DNA from: an uncultured Lachnospiraceae bacterium
Lineage (GTDB): Bacteria > Bacillota > Clostridia > Lachnospirales > Lachnospiraceae
Direction: 5' to 3'
Length of the DNA: 64,000 nt
Assembly (NCBI GenBank): GCA_910587715.1
Contig: CAJUMV010000020.1
Location: forward strand, 1-64,000
Made by a program: the position numbers and the translations under genes. This document shows, one piece after another, positions 14,649 through 23,760 of the stretch. Position 1 is the stretch's first letter. Each line of letters begins with the position of its first letter. Under the pieces are notes generated by a model. That model saw only the letters and a list, made by a program, of their open reading frames with translations, did not search any database and had not been told where the DNA came from.

Positions 14649-15563
14649 ATGTACAACGGGATTATGAACGTTTATAAGGAAGCGGGTTTTACGTCGCACG
14701 ACGTGGTGGCGAAGCTCCGCGGCATCTGTAAACAGAAGAAAATAGGGCATACAGGGACACTCGACCCGGAGGCGGTCGGCGTGCTTCCTGTATGTTTTGG
14801 TTCGGGCACGAAGCTGTGCGATATGCTGACGGATTGGGATAAGGAGTATATCGCCACGCTCCGGCTCGGCGTGGTGACGGATACGCAGGATTTAACGGGA
14901 CAGGTGTTATTTCATACGGAGGAGGAGACACTTTCGGCGCTGACGCAGGAGCAGGTGCGGGAGTGCATTCTCGGTTTTCTCGGCGATTACGAACAGATTC
15001 CGCCTATGTACTCAGCGCTCAAGGTAAACGGGAAAAAGCTCTATGAGCTGGCAAGGGCGGGGAAAGAAGTGGAGCGTAAGCCCCGTGCGGTGCGGATTCG
15101 GGAGCTGGAAATTCTGCAAATGAACCTTCCCACGGTCAGGTTCCGGGTGGTCTGCTCGAAGGGCACTTATATCAGGACGCTCTGTCATGATATCGGAGAA
15201 AAACTCGGATGCGGCGGCGCGATGGCGTCCCTGATAAGAAGCAGGGTGGGGATTTTCGGGCTCGAGGAGGCGCTGCGGCTTTCGGAAATTGAGAAGCTGC
15301 GGGATGAGAATAAAATATCGAATATTATTGTTCCGCCTGACGTTGTTTTTGGCGACTGCAGGGAAGTAAAGGTGACATCTGCGGCGCGCAGGCTTTTGGA
15401 GAACGGGAACAAAATCCCGGCAGGGATGCTTGCGGACAGCAGTTTACTGCGGGGAAAAGAGCGGCTGCGGATGTACGACGAAGAGGGACGGTTTTACGGT
15501 ATTTATGAGTATCATGCGGGTGCGAAGGAAGCAAGACCTGTGAAGATGTTCCTATCCGAATAA
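14649..15563 (+). CDS. truB: tRNA pseudouridine-55 synthase
   Basis: 304 residues. The catalytic Asp lies in GHTGTLDPEAVGVLP (about residues 36-50). Y in QIPPMYSALKVNGKKLYELA and the KGTYIRTLCHDIGEKLG motif are also present, and a PUA-like C-terminal region follows. It makes the T-loop pseudouridine of tRNAs. It is encoded 16 bases after nrnA in the same operon. Confidence 0.97.
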   Translation: MYNGIMNVYKEAGFTSHDVVAKLRGICKQKKIGHTGTLDPEAVGVLPVCFGSGTKLCDMLTDWDKEYIATLRLGVVTDTQDLTGQVLFHTEEETLSALTQEQVRECILGFLGDYEQIPPMYSALKVNGKKLYELARAGKEVERKPRAVRIRELEILQMNLPTVRFRVVCSKGTYIRTLCHDIGEKLGCGGAMASLIRSRVGIFGLEEALRLSEIEKLRDENKISNIIVPPDVVFGDCREVKVTSAARRLLENGNKIPAGMLADSSLLRGKERLRMYDEEGRFYGIYEYHAGAKEARPVKMFLSE

Positions 15564-15600
15564 AATAATGGGTGTTATAGAATACTTTTAGGACGGCAAT

Positions 15601-16512
15601 ATGCAGATTATAGAAAACACGACGGAATTTCAACTGAAAAACAAAAGCGCCGTGGCTCTCGGAAAGTTTGACGGGATTCATCTGGGACACCGGCGGCTTC
15701 TGGAGCGGGTGCTGGAGCAGAAGAAGCGGGGGCTTTCGACGGTAGTCTTTACCTTTGATACCTCTGCGGCTTCCTTTTTCGGCGGAGAGACAAAGGAATT
15801 GTCCACCAGAGAGGAGAAGAGGGAAGCGTTTGCACGGCTTGGGCTTGACGTGCTGATCGAATTTCCCCTAAATCGGGAGACGGCGGCTACGGAGCCTGCG
15901 GATTTTGTGGCAGATTATCTCGCCGGGCAGATGCGGACGGCATATCTGTGCGCGGGGCATGACATTTCCTTCGGGAAAGGCGGCGCGGGTGATTATACGC
16001 TTCTTGCTGCTCTCTCCGAGATATATGGCTATCAGGTGGAGCTGATTGAAAAAGTCCGTGTGGACGGAGAGGAGGTCAGCTCTACCCGCGTGCGGCAGGC
16101 GGTTCGGACGGGAGAGATGGAGAAAGTTTCCGCTATGCTGGGTGCGCCTTACCGTGTGAGCGGAAAGGTGGTGCACGGCAGGCAGCTTGGGCGGAAACTT
16201 GGTATGCCTACGGCGAACCTTCTGCCGGATGAGAGAAAGCTGCTGCCCCCGAACGGGGTTTATTACTCCCGTGCGAAGATCGGGGAAAAGACTTACCGGG
16301 GGATTTCCAATGTGGGGTATAAGCCGACTGTCTCGGAAGAGAGAGTGATGGGCGTGGAAACCTATCTCTACGACTTTTCGGGGGAGGTCTACGACAGGGA
16401 TATGACGGTGGAGCTTCTCGCCTTTCGCAGGCAGGAGCGTGCGTTTGAGAGCGTGGAAGCGCTGCGGCGGCAGATTGCATCTGATGTGGAAGCGGGGAGG
16501 AATTTCTCGTAG
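15601..16512 (+). CDS. ribF: Bifunctional riboflavin kinase / FAD synthetase
   Basis: 303 residues. The N-terminal FMN adenylyltransferase domain has the nucleotidyltransferase motif KFDGIHLGHRRLL and, later, SSTRVRQAVRTGEM. The C-terminal riboflavin kinase domain begins PYRVSGKVVHGRQLGRKLG and contains GMPTANL. It converts riboflavin to FMN and FAD. It is the last gene of the rimP operon; rpsO, usually next, has been displaced by three other genes. Confidence 0.96.
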   Translation: MQIIENTTEFQLKNKSAVALGKFDGIHLGHRRLLERVLEQKKRGLSTVVFTFDTSAASFFGGETKELSTREEKREAFARLGLDVLIEFPLNRETAATEPADFVADYLAGQMRTAYLCAGHDISFGKGGAGDYTLLAALSEIYGYQVELIEKVRVDGEEVSSTRVRQAVRTGEMEKVSAMLGAPYRVSGKVVHGRQLGRKLGMPTANLLPDERKLLPPNGVYYSRAKIGEKTYRGISNVGYKPTVSEERVMGVETYLYDFSGEVYDRDMTVELLAFRRQERAFESVEALRRQIASDVEAGRNFS

Positions 16513-16546
16513 ACGTTTTTCAAAAGTCTTTTTTTGTCGTAAGGGG

Positions 16547-16575
16547 TTGTAAGAGGATTTTTTTTTCGATACAAT
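16547..16575 (+). promoter_or_regulatory. Promoter of the Na/Pi cotransporter gene
   Basis: -35 TTGTAA (16547-16552), a 17-bp spacer rich in T, and -10 TACAAT (16570-16575). AAGGAAGGATAG precedes the start codon at 16632. Confidence 0.65.
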
Positions 16576-16631
16576 AGAACCGTGTAGCTTTTCAATGGGG
16601 AAAAGAACAAAGGAAGGATAGTTAAACCAAG

Positions 16632-18266
16632 ATGAGTATATCGATTATTCTGTCCATGGCGGGCGGTCTCGGGTTGTTCCTGTATGGTATGCGCATTATG
16701 AGCGACAGTATCGAGAAGGTCGCGGGCGCGAAGCTGAGAGGAATATTGGAGCGGCTGACGACCAACCGTTTTACGGCGATTTTAGTGGGCGTATTCTTTA
16801 CGGCGGTGATTCAGTCCTCATCCGCATGTACGGTCATGGTGGTCAGCTTTGTAAACTCGGGACTGATGACGCTTACACAGGCGGCGGGCGTGATTTTCGG
16901 CGCGAATATCGGTACGACGGTAACGGCGCTGCTCGTTTCCTTCAAGCTGGAGAAGGCGGCTCCGGTGATTCTGCTTGTGGGCGTACTCATTATCATGTTC
17001 GTGAAAAAACAGAAGGTCTCCCAGTGGGGAGAGGTAATCATTGGCTTCGGTGTTCTCTTTATGGGACTGAGCACGATGTCGGGCGCCATGTCGGGCATGA
17101 AGGATTCCCCGGCGGTGCTGCTTATGTTTTCTTCTTTGAAATCCCCGCTTTTGGCGGTTCTTTTGGGAACCGTACTGACGGCGGTCATCCAGAGCTCCTC
17201 CGTGACGGTCAGTATCATGGTGCTTTTGGCGAATCAGGGGCTGATGAGTATGGATATCGGCATGTTTATTATTCTCGGCTGTAATATCGGCGCCTGTACC
17301 TCCGCGCTGCTGGCTTCCCTGAACGGTAAGAAGGACGCGAAGAGGGCGGCGGCGATTCATCTGACTTTCAATGTGATAGGAACCATAATAGTTTACATAA
17401 TATTCACGCTGGCGGTGGAGCAGATTGTTGGCGGCCTCTCGCTTCTGGCACATGGCGACCCGGGCAGGATGGTTGCGTATGCCCATATCCTGATTAAGGT
17501 ATTTCAGGTTATCATCATGATGCCTTTTATCAAGCAGATCGTGAAGCTGACGTATTTGCTTGTGCCCGGCGACGACAAGAAGATTGGCTACCGGGACAGT
17601 TACCAGCTTAAGTATATCGGTGAGAAGGTTGTTCTAAATCCGGCAACGGCAGTGGTGGAGGTCATCAAGGAGCTTGACCGTATGGGTTCTCTTGCGGATG
17701 AAAACTTAAATCGTGCCATGAATGCGTTGATTACACTTGACAGGGAGGAGATTGACGAGGTTTACGAGGTGGAGAAGAATATCGACTTTTTAAGCCATGC
17801 CATCACCAATTATCTGGTGAAAATCAACCAGACAACCCTGCCAATCGAGGACTTGAAGAGCATCGGCGCGCTGTTCCATGTGGTCAATGACATTGAGCGG
17901 ATTGGCGACCATGCGGAAAACATCGCGGATGCGGCGGTGCAGAGGGAAAAAACCGGTGTCGGTTTCTCCAAGATGGCACAGCGGGAGCTGGGCGAAATGA
18001 TGAATATGGTCAATACCCTCCTGCGCTTCTCCTTTGAAATGTTTGTCAAGAGCACGGAGGAGCACGAGGAAGATATCAGGAATCTGGAGGAGGCGATCGA
18101 CGAGAAGGAAAAGGAGCTGCAGCAGCGGCATATCGAGCGGCTTTCCAACAACGAATGTACGCCGGAAGCGGGTGCGATGTTCTCGGATATCGTGTCGGGG
18201 CTCGAGAGAGTGGCGGATCATGCCACAAATATTGCTTTTGCAAACAGTTATTTTGAGCCGAATTAG
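16632..18266 (+). CDS. Na+/Pi cotransporter (NptA/YjbB type) with PhoU domain
   Basis: A 544-residue membrane protein. Two internally repeated halves each contain the QSSS signature (TAVIQSSSACTVMVVSF at about 55, TAVIQSSSVTVSIMVL at about 185), typical of the Na/Pi cotransporter II family. There are about 8-9 membrane segments in residues 1-310. The C-terminal 200 residues form a PhoU-like helical domain (DRMGSLADENLNRAMNAL, NDIERIGDHAENIADAAV, ERVADHATNIAFAN). It likely moves phosphate, perhaps as an exporter or safety valve. It has its own promoter. Confidence 0.93.
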   Translation: MSISIILSMAGGLGLFLYGMRIMSDSIEKVAGAKLRGILERLTTNRFTAILVGVFFTAVIQSSSACTVMVVSFVNSGLMTLTQAAGVIFGANIGTTVTALLVSFKLEKAAPVILLVGVLIIMFVKKQKVSQWGEVIIGFGVLFMGLSTMSGAMSGMKDSPAVLLMFSSLKSPLLAVLLGTVLTAVIQSSSVTVSIMVLLANQGLMSMDIGMFIILGCNIGACTSALLASLNGKKDAKRAAAIHLTFNVIGTIIVYIIFTLAVEQIVGGLSLLAHGDPGRMVAYAHILIKVFQVIIMMPFIKQIVKLTYLLVPGDDKKIGYRDSYQLKYIGEKVVLNPATAVVEVIKELDRMGSLADENLNRAMNALITLDREEIDEVYEVEKNIDFLSHAITNYLVKINQTTLPIEDLKSIGALFHVVNDIERIGDHAENIADAAVQREKTGVGFSKMAQRELGEMMNMVNTLLRFSFEMFVKSTEEHEEDIRNLEEAIDEKEKELQQRHIERLSNNECTPEAGAMFSDIVSGLERVADHATNIAFANSYFEPN

Positions 18267-18277
18267 ATGCACGCTGC

Positions 18278-18306
18278 TTGACAGGGAGGAGTGTGATTGT
18301 TATAAT
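18278..18306 (+). promoter_or_regulatory. Consensus sigma-A promoter of the NlpC/P60 gene
   Basis: -35 TTGACA (18278-18283), a 17-bp spacer and -10 TATAAT (18301-18306), both hexamers being exact consensus. Transcription is expected near 18313, just before the WalR-like box. Confidence 0.9.
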
Positions 18307-18317
18307 AACCCCGTAAT

Positions 18318-18334
18318 TGTTACAAAAATGTTAC
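18318..18334 (+). promoter_or_regulatory. WalR (YycF)-like box
   Basis: TGTTAC-AAAAA-TGTTAC, an exact match to the TGTWAH-N5-TGTWAH direct repeat known for WalR in Bacillus and Staphylococcus. WalR controls cell-wall hydrolases, and the gene downstream is one. The box lies just after the predicted transcription start, a position that would repress. No WalRK pair is in this window. Confidence 0.6.
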
Positions 18335-18371
18335 AAAAAAGCGACGTGCGGGGAAAAGGATACGGCTTTAC

Positions 18372-19526
18372 ATGAAAAGAAGAAAGAACTTATTAATAAT
18401 AGCGGGCGTTACTTTATTGCTGACTTCATTTGTGGTACAGGCTTCCATGCCTGTGCCTGATCTTTTGCCGTTCGGGCAGCTGAAACTGGATATGGACGAA
18501 ACGGAGGAGGCTTCGCAGGAGGAAGAGCAGATCAGCGGTAACAGCGCAGAGGAGAGTGTTTCTGAAAATGATGCGGAGACGGCGCAGGATGTGCTTAATG
18601 AGGATGCCATAGGATCGGGCGCGATTTTTATTTCCGATAAGACGGCGGAGGATTACGAGCTTGCCTATGAGCGGGCGAAAAATGCCAACTGGGGCTATAC
18701 CAATCTGGGAATTGCGGATGTGAGCGATAATCTGAATATCCGCGCCATTGCCGCGGAGGACGGCAGACTTGTGGGGAAGCTGCCCAGAAACGCTGCCTGC
18801 GAGGTGCTTGACGCGGACGACACCTGGGCGCATATCAAATCCGGCAGTGTGGAGGGATATGTGAGTCTGGACTATCTGTTGACGGGCGTTCCCGCGAAGT
18901 TTAAGGCGGAGGAGCTGGCGGTTACCGTGGCGAAGGTGGCCACGGACAGTTTGAAGGTTCGGGCGGAGGCAAATACGGATTCAGAAGTGATTACGCTGGT
19001 CGCCATGGGCGAGGAGCTGGAAGTGGCAGCCGTGGAGGGTGACTGGGTCAAAGTATTGTTGGACAATGACGAGGTCTATGTCTCCGCGGAGTATGTGGAG
19101 GTAAGCGCGGAGCTTGGGACGGCTGTTACGATGACGGAGCTGCTTTACGGGCAGGGCGTCTCCGATGTACGCGTGGATGTCTGCCAGTATGCAAAGGAGT
19201 TTATCGGGAACCCTTATGTGTGGGGCGGCACCAGCCTGACGAAAGGGACGGACTGCTCTGGCTTCGTGATGAGGGTCTTTCAGAAGTACGGCGTGAAGCT
19301 GCCGCGGAACTCCAGAGCGCAGGCAAACTGCGGCACCACCATCAAGGTGTCGGAGGCAAAGCCCGGCGATTTGATTTTCTACGCAAAGGGCAAGACCATC
19401 AACCATGTGGCGATTTATATCGGTAACGGGCAGGTGGTTCACGCCAGCAGCCCCAAGACGGGAATTAAGATTTCCAACATATCTTACCGCACGCCCTTCA
19501 AGGCGGTACGGATATTGTATGACTGA
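18372..19526 (+). CDS. Secreted SH3-domain NlpC/P60 peptidoglycan endopeptidase
   Basis: 384 residues. A signal peptide (MKRRKNLLIIAGVTLLLTSF, cleavage probably after VVQA) is followed by an acidic Glu/Ser/Asn linker, then two bacterial SH3 repeats (LGIADVSDNLNIRAIAAEDG at about 115-180, TDSLKVRAEANTDSEVITL at about 190-250). The C-terminal NlpC/P60 domain has catalytic Cys in GTDCSGFVMRVFQ, His in TINHVAIYIGNG and a polar third residue in VVHASSP. It would cut D-Glu-diamino acid bonds in stem peptides at the cell surface, guided by the SH3 repeats. Confidence 0.95.
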   Translation: MKRRKNLLIIAGVTLLLTSFVVQASMPVPDLLPFGQLKLDMDETEEASQEEEQISGNSAEESVSENDAETAQDVLNEDAIGSGAIFISDKTAEDYELAYERAKNANWGYTNLGIADVSDNLNIRAIAAEDGRLVGKLPRNAACEVLDADDTWAHIKSGSVEGYVSLDYLLTGVPAKFKAEELAVTVAKVATDSLKVRAEANTDSEVITLVAMGEELEVAAVEGDWVKVLLDNDEVYVSAEYVEVSAELGTAVTMTELLYGQGVSDVRVDVCQYAKEFIGNPYVWGGTSLTKGTDCSGFVMRVFQKYGVKLPRNSRAQANCGTTIKVSEAKPGDLIFYAKGKTINHVAIYIGNGQVVHASSPKTGIKISNISYRTPFKAVRILYD

Positions 19527-19536
19527 GGCATGAAAG

Positions 19537-19908
19537 ATGGAGAAACGTATTTTAACATATCGAAAATATATGGACGAGCTGCTTTTGCGGGAGAATGCCG
19601 ATTGGGAGCAGATTCGCAGGGAACATCTCGTGCAGGTGGGCTTTTTCCAGCATGAGAGGCTGATTCATCTGATTGTTACGGTGATTTTCGCCCTCTTTGC
19701 CGTGCTGTCCGTGGGCATGGCGTTTCTGCTGATGGCGTTTGGAACCGAGGGCGCGGGAAGCTGGCTTCTTGTGGTGGCGGCGTTTCTGGTGCTGCTCGTG
19801 CCATATGTGCGCCATTATTATATTCTGGAGAACGAAGTGCAGAAAATGTACCGGCAGTATGATGAAATTATCGCAAAGCTGGGGGAAGGCTACCGCCAGG
19901 GCGATTAA
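19537..19908 (+). CDS. Small two-helix membrane protein of unknown function
   Basis: A 123-residue protein encoded 11 bases after the NlpC/P60 gene, so probably co-transcribed. The charged N-terminal part (MEKRILTYRKYMDELLLREN, ending EHLVQVGFFQHERL) precedes two hydrophobic helices (LIVTVIFALFAVLSVGMAF and WLLVVAAFLVLLVPYVRHYY) and a cytoplasmic helical tail. This topology is common for uncharacterised Lachnospiraceae proteins. Confidence 0.75.
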   Translation: MEKRILTYRKYMDELLLRENADWEQIRREHLVQVGFFQHERLIHLIVTVIFALFAVLSVGMAFLLMAFGTEGAGSWLLVVAAFLVLLVPYVRHYYILENEVQKMYRQYDEIIAKLGEGYRQGD

Positions 19909-19925
19909 TCCAGACGAAAATGGGC

Positions 19926-19954
19926 TTTACAAGACAGTGGCGCTGTGGTAAAAT
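19926..19954 (+). promoter_or_regulatory. Promoter of rpsO
   Basis: -35 TTTACA (19926-19931), a 17-bp spacer, -10 TAAAAT (19949-19954). The resulting leader of about 95 bases has hairpin potential (GACAC at 19991 with GTGTC at 20011), where an S15 autoregulatory structure would be expected. The leader reading is tentative. Confidence 0.6.
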
Positions 19955-20056
19955 ATGACGGTATGAATTTCAGCCGACACGCAGAGGCGGGACACTCCGA
20001 CCCCTTCTTGGTGTCAGGCGGTTGTCAGGGCAGACCCCTGAAGGAAAGGAGAAAGT

Positions 20057-20323
20057 ATGATTTCTAAAGAAAAGAAGACAGCGATTATCAAAGAATATGC
20101 CAGAACAGAAGGTGACACCGGTTCGCCGGAAGTACAGGTAGCGGTTCTGACAGCAAGGATTCAGGAGCTGACAGAGCATCTGAAAGAGAATCCGAAGGAC
20201 CATCACTCCAGAAGAGGACTTCTGAAAATGGTAGGTCAGAGACGCGGACTGCTCGGCTATCTGAAAGAGAAGGATATTGAGAGATATCGTGCACTGATCG
20301 AGAAGCTTGGACTTCGTAAATAA
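20057..20323 (+). CDS. rpsO: 30S ribosomal protein S15
   Basis: An 88-residue protein of exactly the usual length: MISKEKKTAIIKEYARTEGD, the GSPEVQVAVLTARI segment, DHHSRRGLLKMVGQRRGLL and the end YRALIEKLGLRK. It binds the 16S central domain early in 30S assembly. A strong GGAGAAAGT site precedes the start. It lies upstream of pnp, the pairing seen throughout bacteria. Confidence 0.98.
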   Translation: MISKEKKTAIIKEYARTEGDTGSPEVQVAVLTARIQELTEHLKENPKDHHSRRGLLKMVGQRRGLLGYLKEKDIERYRALIEKLGLRK

Positions 20324-20334
20324 TAAGGGATGAT

Positions 20335-20375
20335 GAGCGGAGATAGGGTTGGCAGGTCCGACCCTAAATCCGCTC
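20335..20375 (+). terminator. Hairpin between rpsO and pnp
   Basis: GAGCGGAGATAGGGT (20335-20349) pairs with ACCCTAAATCCGCTC (20361-20375), a stem of about 15 bp with two mismatches, followed by TTCTC rather than a long T run. It may be a weak terminator or an RNA-processing hairpin like the RNase III site at the same place in enterobacteria. Confidence 0.6.
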
Positions 20376-20463
20376 TTCTCATATAATAGTTTATCGCGTT
20401 TTACGAATGGCGCGGATAAACAGGAACAAAGAAGAAGAGAAGAGAGAAGAAGGAGAGAGAATT

Positions 20464-22554
20464 ATGTACAAGAGTTACACCTTAGAACTCGCCGGGCGTA
20501 CCCTTCGGGTAGACATCGGCAGAGTCGGCAAACAGGCAAACGGCTGCGCTTTCATGCAGTATGGTGAGACCACCGTGTTATCCACGGCTACGGCCTCCGA
20601 TAAACCGAGGGATGGCATTGATTTCTTCCCCTGCAGCGTGGAGTATGAGGAGAAGTTTTATTCCGTAGGCAAGATTCCCGGCGGCTTTAACAAGAGAGAG
20701 GGCAAGCCCTCCGAGAACGCGATTCTCACGAGCCGCGTGATCGACCGCCCTATGAGACCTTTGTTCCCGAAGGATTACCGTAACGACGTGACCTTGAACA
20801 ATCTGGTGATGAGCGTTGACCCCGCGTGCCGCCCGGAGCTGGTGGCAATGATTGGTACGGCGATTGCCACATGCATTTCCGACATTCCCTTTGCGGGACC
20901 TTGCGCGATGACGCAGATGGGTCTGGTGGACGGCGAGCTGATCGTGAACCCTTCCCAAGAACAGTGGGACAAGGGTGACTTAAAGATGACCGTGGCATCC
21001 ACCGCGGAGAAGGTAATGATGATTGAGGCTGGCGCCAATGAGGTGCCGGAAGCGAAGGTATTAGAAGCAATCTACAAGGCGCATGAGGTTAACCAGACAC
21101 TGATTGCCTTTATCAACCAGATTGTTGCCGAGGTAGGCAAGCCGAAGCACACTTACGAGAGCTGCGCGGTTCCCGAGCAGATGTTTGAGGACATGAAAAA
21201 GATCGTGACACCCGAGGAGATGGAGACGGCTGTATTCACCGACGAGAAGCAGGTGCGCGAGGAGAATATCAGAAATATCACGGCGAGACTGGAGGAGGCG
21301 TTCGCGGAGAACGAGGAATATCTGGCGGTGCTTGGCGAGGCGGTGTACCAGTATCAGAAAAAGACCGTGCGCAAGATGATCTTAAAAGACCACAAGCGTC
21401 CCGACGGCAGAGCGCTTGATCAAATCAGACCGCTCGCGGCGGAGGTGGATATCATTCCCAGAGTGCATGGTTCCGCTATGTTTACGAGAGGGCAGACGCA
21501 GATTTGCAACGTATGTACGCTGGCTCCCCTTTCCGAGCTGCAAAAGATTGACGGTTTAGACCCGAATATTACGGGCAAGAGATATATGCACCACTATAAT
21601 TTCCCGTCCTACTCCGTAGGCGAGACAAAGGTGAGCAGAGGTCCGGGCAGAAGAGAGATTGGTCACGGCGCGCTGGCGGAGAGAGCGCTTCTTCCGGTGC
21701 TTCCTTCCGAGGAGGAGTTCCCTTACGCAATCCGTACCGTATCCGAGACTTTCGAGTCCAACGGCTCTACCTCCATGGCTTCCACCTGTGCGTCCTGCAT
21801 GTCCCTGATGGCGGCGGGCGTGCCGATCAAGAAGATGGTGGCAGGTATTTCCTGCGGTCTGGTAACGGGCGAAACAGATGACGATTTCGTACTGCTGACA
21901 GATATTCAGGGTCTTGAGGATTTCTTCGGTGATATGGACTTTAAGGTGACCGGTACGCATGACGGCATTACCGCGATTCAGATGGATATCAAAATTCACG
22001 GATTGACGAAGCCTATCGTGGAGGGTGCAATCGGCAGATGCCGCGAAGCGAGAGAGTTCATTATGGCAAACTGCATGAGTCCGGCGATTTCCGCACCCCG
22101 CAAAGAGGTGGGTCCTTATGCGCCTAAGATTATTTCCATCCAGATCGACCCTGACAAGATTGGCGATGTGGTTGGTCAGCGCGGCAAGACCATCAACGAG
22201 ATCATTGCCCGCACTGGCGTAAAGATTGATATCAACGACGAAGGGCAGGTTTCCGTATGCGGTACCGAGCGCGAAATGATGGACAAGGCTGTGGATATGA
22301 TCAAGATGATTACTACGGACTTTGAGGAAGGACAGATTTTCCAGGGCACCGTAGTGAGCATTAAGGAGTTCGGTGCGTTTATCGAGTTTGCACCGGGCAA
22401 GGAAGGCATGGTTCACATCTCCAAGATTGCGAAAGAGAGAATCAACCGCGTGGAGGATGTGCTCACCCTCGGCGACAAGGTGACGGTAGTATGCCTTGGC
22501 AAGGATAAGATGGGCAGAATCAGCTTCTCCATGAAGGATGTAGCTCAAGTCTAA
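20464..22554 (+). CDS. pnp: Polynucleotide phosphorylase
   Basis: 696 residues from the ATG at 20464 (MYKSYTLELAGRTLRVDIGR), preceded by AAGGAGAGAG; a longer frame to 20407 is not needed. It has two RNase PH domains (first about 1-215; second from about 320 with HGSAMFTRGQTQ and GRREIGHGALAERAL), an alpha-helical linker, a KH domain (VVGQRGKTINEIIARTGVKI) and an S1 domain (GTVVSIKEFGAFIEFAPGKE). It degrades RNA phosphorolytically from the 3' end in a trimer. Confidence 0.98.
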   Translation: MYKSYTLELAGRTLRVDIGRVGKQANGCAFMQYGETTVLSTATASDKPRDGIDFFPCSVEYEEKFYSVGKIPGGFNKREGKPSENAILTSRVIDRPMRPLFPKDYRNDVTLNNLVMSVDPACRPELVAMIGTAIATCISDIPFAGPCAMTQMGLVDGELIVNPSQEQWDKGDLKMTVASTAEKVMMIEAGANEVPEAKVLEAIYKAHEVNQTLIAFINQIVAEVGKPKHTYESCAVPEQMFEDMKKIVTPEEMETAVFTDEKQVREENIRNITARLEEAFAENEEYLAVLGEAVYQYQKKTVRKMILKDHKRPDGRALDQIRPLAAEVDIIPRVHGSAMFTRGQTQICNVCTLAPLSELQKIDGLDPNITGKRYMHHYNFPSYSVGETKVSRGPGRREIGHGALAERALLPVLPSEEEFPYAIRTVSETFESNGSTSMASTCASCMSLMAAGVPIKKMVAGISCGLVTGETDDDFVLLTDIQGLEDFFGDMDFKVTGTHDGITAIQMDIKIHGLTKPIVEGAIGRCREAREFIMANCMSPAISAPRKEVGPYAPKIISIQIDPDKIGDVVGQRGKTINEIIARTGVKIDINDEGQVSVCGTEREMMDKAVDMIKMITTDFEEGQIFQGTVVSIKEFGAFIEFAPGKEGMVHISKIAKERINRVEDVLTLGDKVTVVCLGKDKMGRISFSMKDVAQV

Positions 22555-22568
22555 AACATGAGGTGTGT

Positions 22569-23333
22569 ATGAATAATTCGGGCGTAGTTTCACGCACGAA
22601 TGATAAGGATGGCGAAAAGACTTATACGAGACGCCATTTGGAAGAACTGGTAAAGCTGCAGACGAGCGTGCTTAAGCAACAGGCGCTCTGTCTGCAGCGT
22701 ATGAATGAGCGCATCATAGAAACCCTGAGCAACGTGGTAGAGTTTCGCAATCTGGAGTCGGGCGACCATGTGAAGCGCGTAAAGGATTTTACAAGGATTC
22801 TGGCAGAGCATCTGGCGAAAAGATGCCCGGAATATCAACTGGATAGGGAAGCCGTCGATGTGATTACAGCGGCGGCTGCTTTGCATGATGTAGGAAAAAT
22901 CGCGATTCCGGACGCCATTCTTTTAAAGCCCGGAAGGCTTACGACAGAGGAATTTGCAGTGATGAAAACGCACACCACGAAAGGGTGTGAAATCCTTGCG
23001 CTGTTAGGAGAGATACAGGAAGGGGAATATGGCAGGGCGGGCTATGAGATATGCAGATACCATCACGAGCGTTACGACGGGGGAGGATATCCCGAAGGTC
23101 TGAAAGGGGAAGAGATTCCCGTGTCTGCGCAGCTCGTTTCACTGGCGGATGTATATGACGCGCTGATCAGCGAGCGCTGCTATAAAAGCGCGTACACGCC
23201 CGCGCAGGCGTATGACATGATCATGCGCGGGGAATGCGGACAGTTTTCCCCCAAGCTCCTGTTATGTCTGGAGGAAGCCAGAGAAGAGCTTGAGGAGAAA
23301 GCCAAATGCGGCAGGGCGCTTCTTACCACGTAG
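22569..23333 (+). CDS. HD-GYP-type phosphohydrolase
   Basis: About 254 residues from ATG 22569 (GTG 22563 is also possible). An N-terminal helical segment (THLEELVKLQTSVLKQQ-like) leads into an HD-GYP domain: LHDVGKIAIPD, H in MKTHTTKG, HHERYDGGGYPEGLKGEEIP and LVSLADVYDAL. Such enzymes usually hydrolyse cyclic-di-GMP. No receiver or sensor domain is attached. It follows pnp by 15 bases and its 3' end overlaps that of pyrI on the other strand by 11 bases. Confidence 0.92.
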   Translation: MNNSGVVSRTNDKDGEKTYTRRHLEELVKLQTSVLKQQALCLQRMNERIIETLSNVVEFRNLESGDHVKRVKDFTRILAEHLAKRCPEYQLDREAVDVITAAAALHDVGKIAIPDAILLKPGRLTTEEFAVMKTHTTKGCEILALLGEIQEGEYGRAGYEICRYHHERYDGGGYPEGLKGEEIPVSAQLVSLADVYDALISERCYKSAYTPAQAYDMIMRGECGQFSPKLLLCLEEAREELEEKAKCGRALLTT

Positions 23334-23760
23334 AGGAGTTGCCTGCCTTTTCTTCGCAGTATTTGCAGCGGTAGATTTCCTTTTCTTCATCCGCCAGCAC
23401 GAAGATATGCGGCAGTTCCTGCTCGATGGAAGTGATGCAGCGCGGATTTCTGCATTTCAGTACGTTATGAATTTCACGGGGGAGCACCAGCTCCTTCTTA
23501 TCTACAATTTCTCCGTCCTTGATGACATTGACGGTGATGTTGTGGTCAATCACGGCAAGGATATCCAGGTTCAGTGTGTCGATATCACACTCCACCTTCA
23601 GGATATCTTTTTTTCCCATCTTATTGCTGCGGGCGTTCTTGATGATCGCCACCGTGCAGTCCAGCTTGTCCAGTTTCAGATGATGATAGATTTCCAGGCT
23701 TTTGCCCGCTTCAATATGGTCGAGCACGAAGCCTTCCTCAATTTTTCCTACATTTAACAT
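23323..23760 (-). CDS. pyrI: Aspartate carbamoyltransferase regulatory subunit
   Basis: 145 residues. The N-terminal allosteric domain (MLNVGKIEEGFVLDHIEAGK) is followed by a zinc-binding domain with four Cys in two pairs (LKCRNPRCITS, YRCKYCEEK). It assembles with PyrB into the ATCase holoenzyme and gives nucleotide feedback. It lies 95 bases downstream of pyrB in the same direction. Confidence 0.97.
   Translation of the reverse strand: MLNVGKIEEGFVLDHIEAGKSLEIYHHLKLDKLDCTVAIIKNARSNKMGKKDILKVECDIDTLNLDILAVIDHNITVNVIKDGEIVDKKELVLPREIHNVLKCRNPRCITSIEQELPHIFVLADEEKEIYRCKYCEEKAGNSSTW

Noticed and set aside
21556..22593. 345-residue minus-strand frame opposite pnp
   Set aside because: Antisense shadow of a strongly conserved gene; no ribosome binding site and a composition set by the pnp codons.
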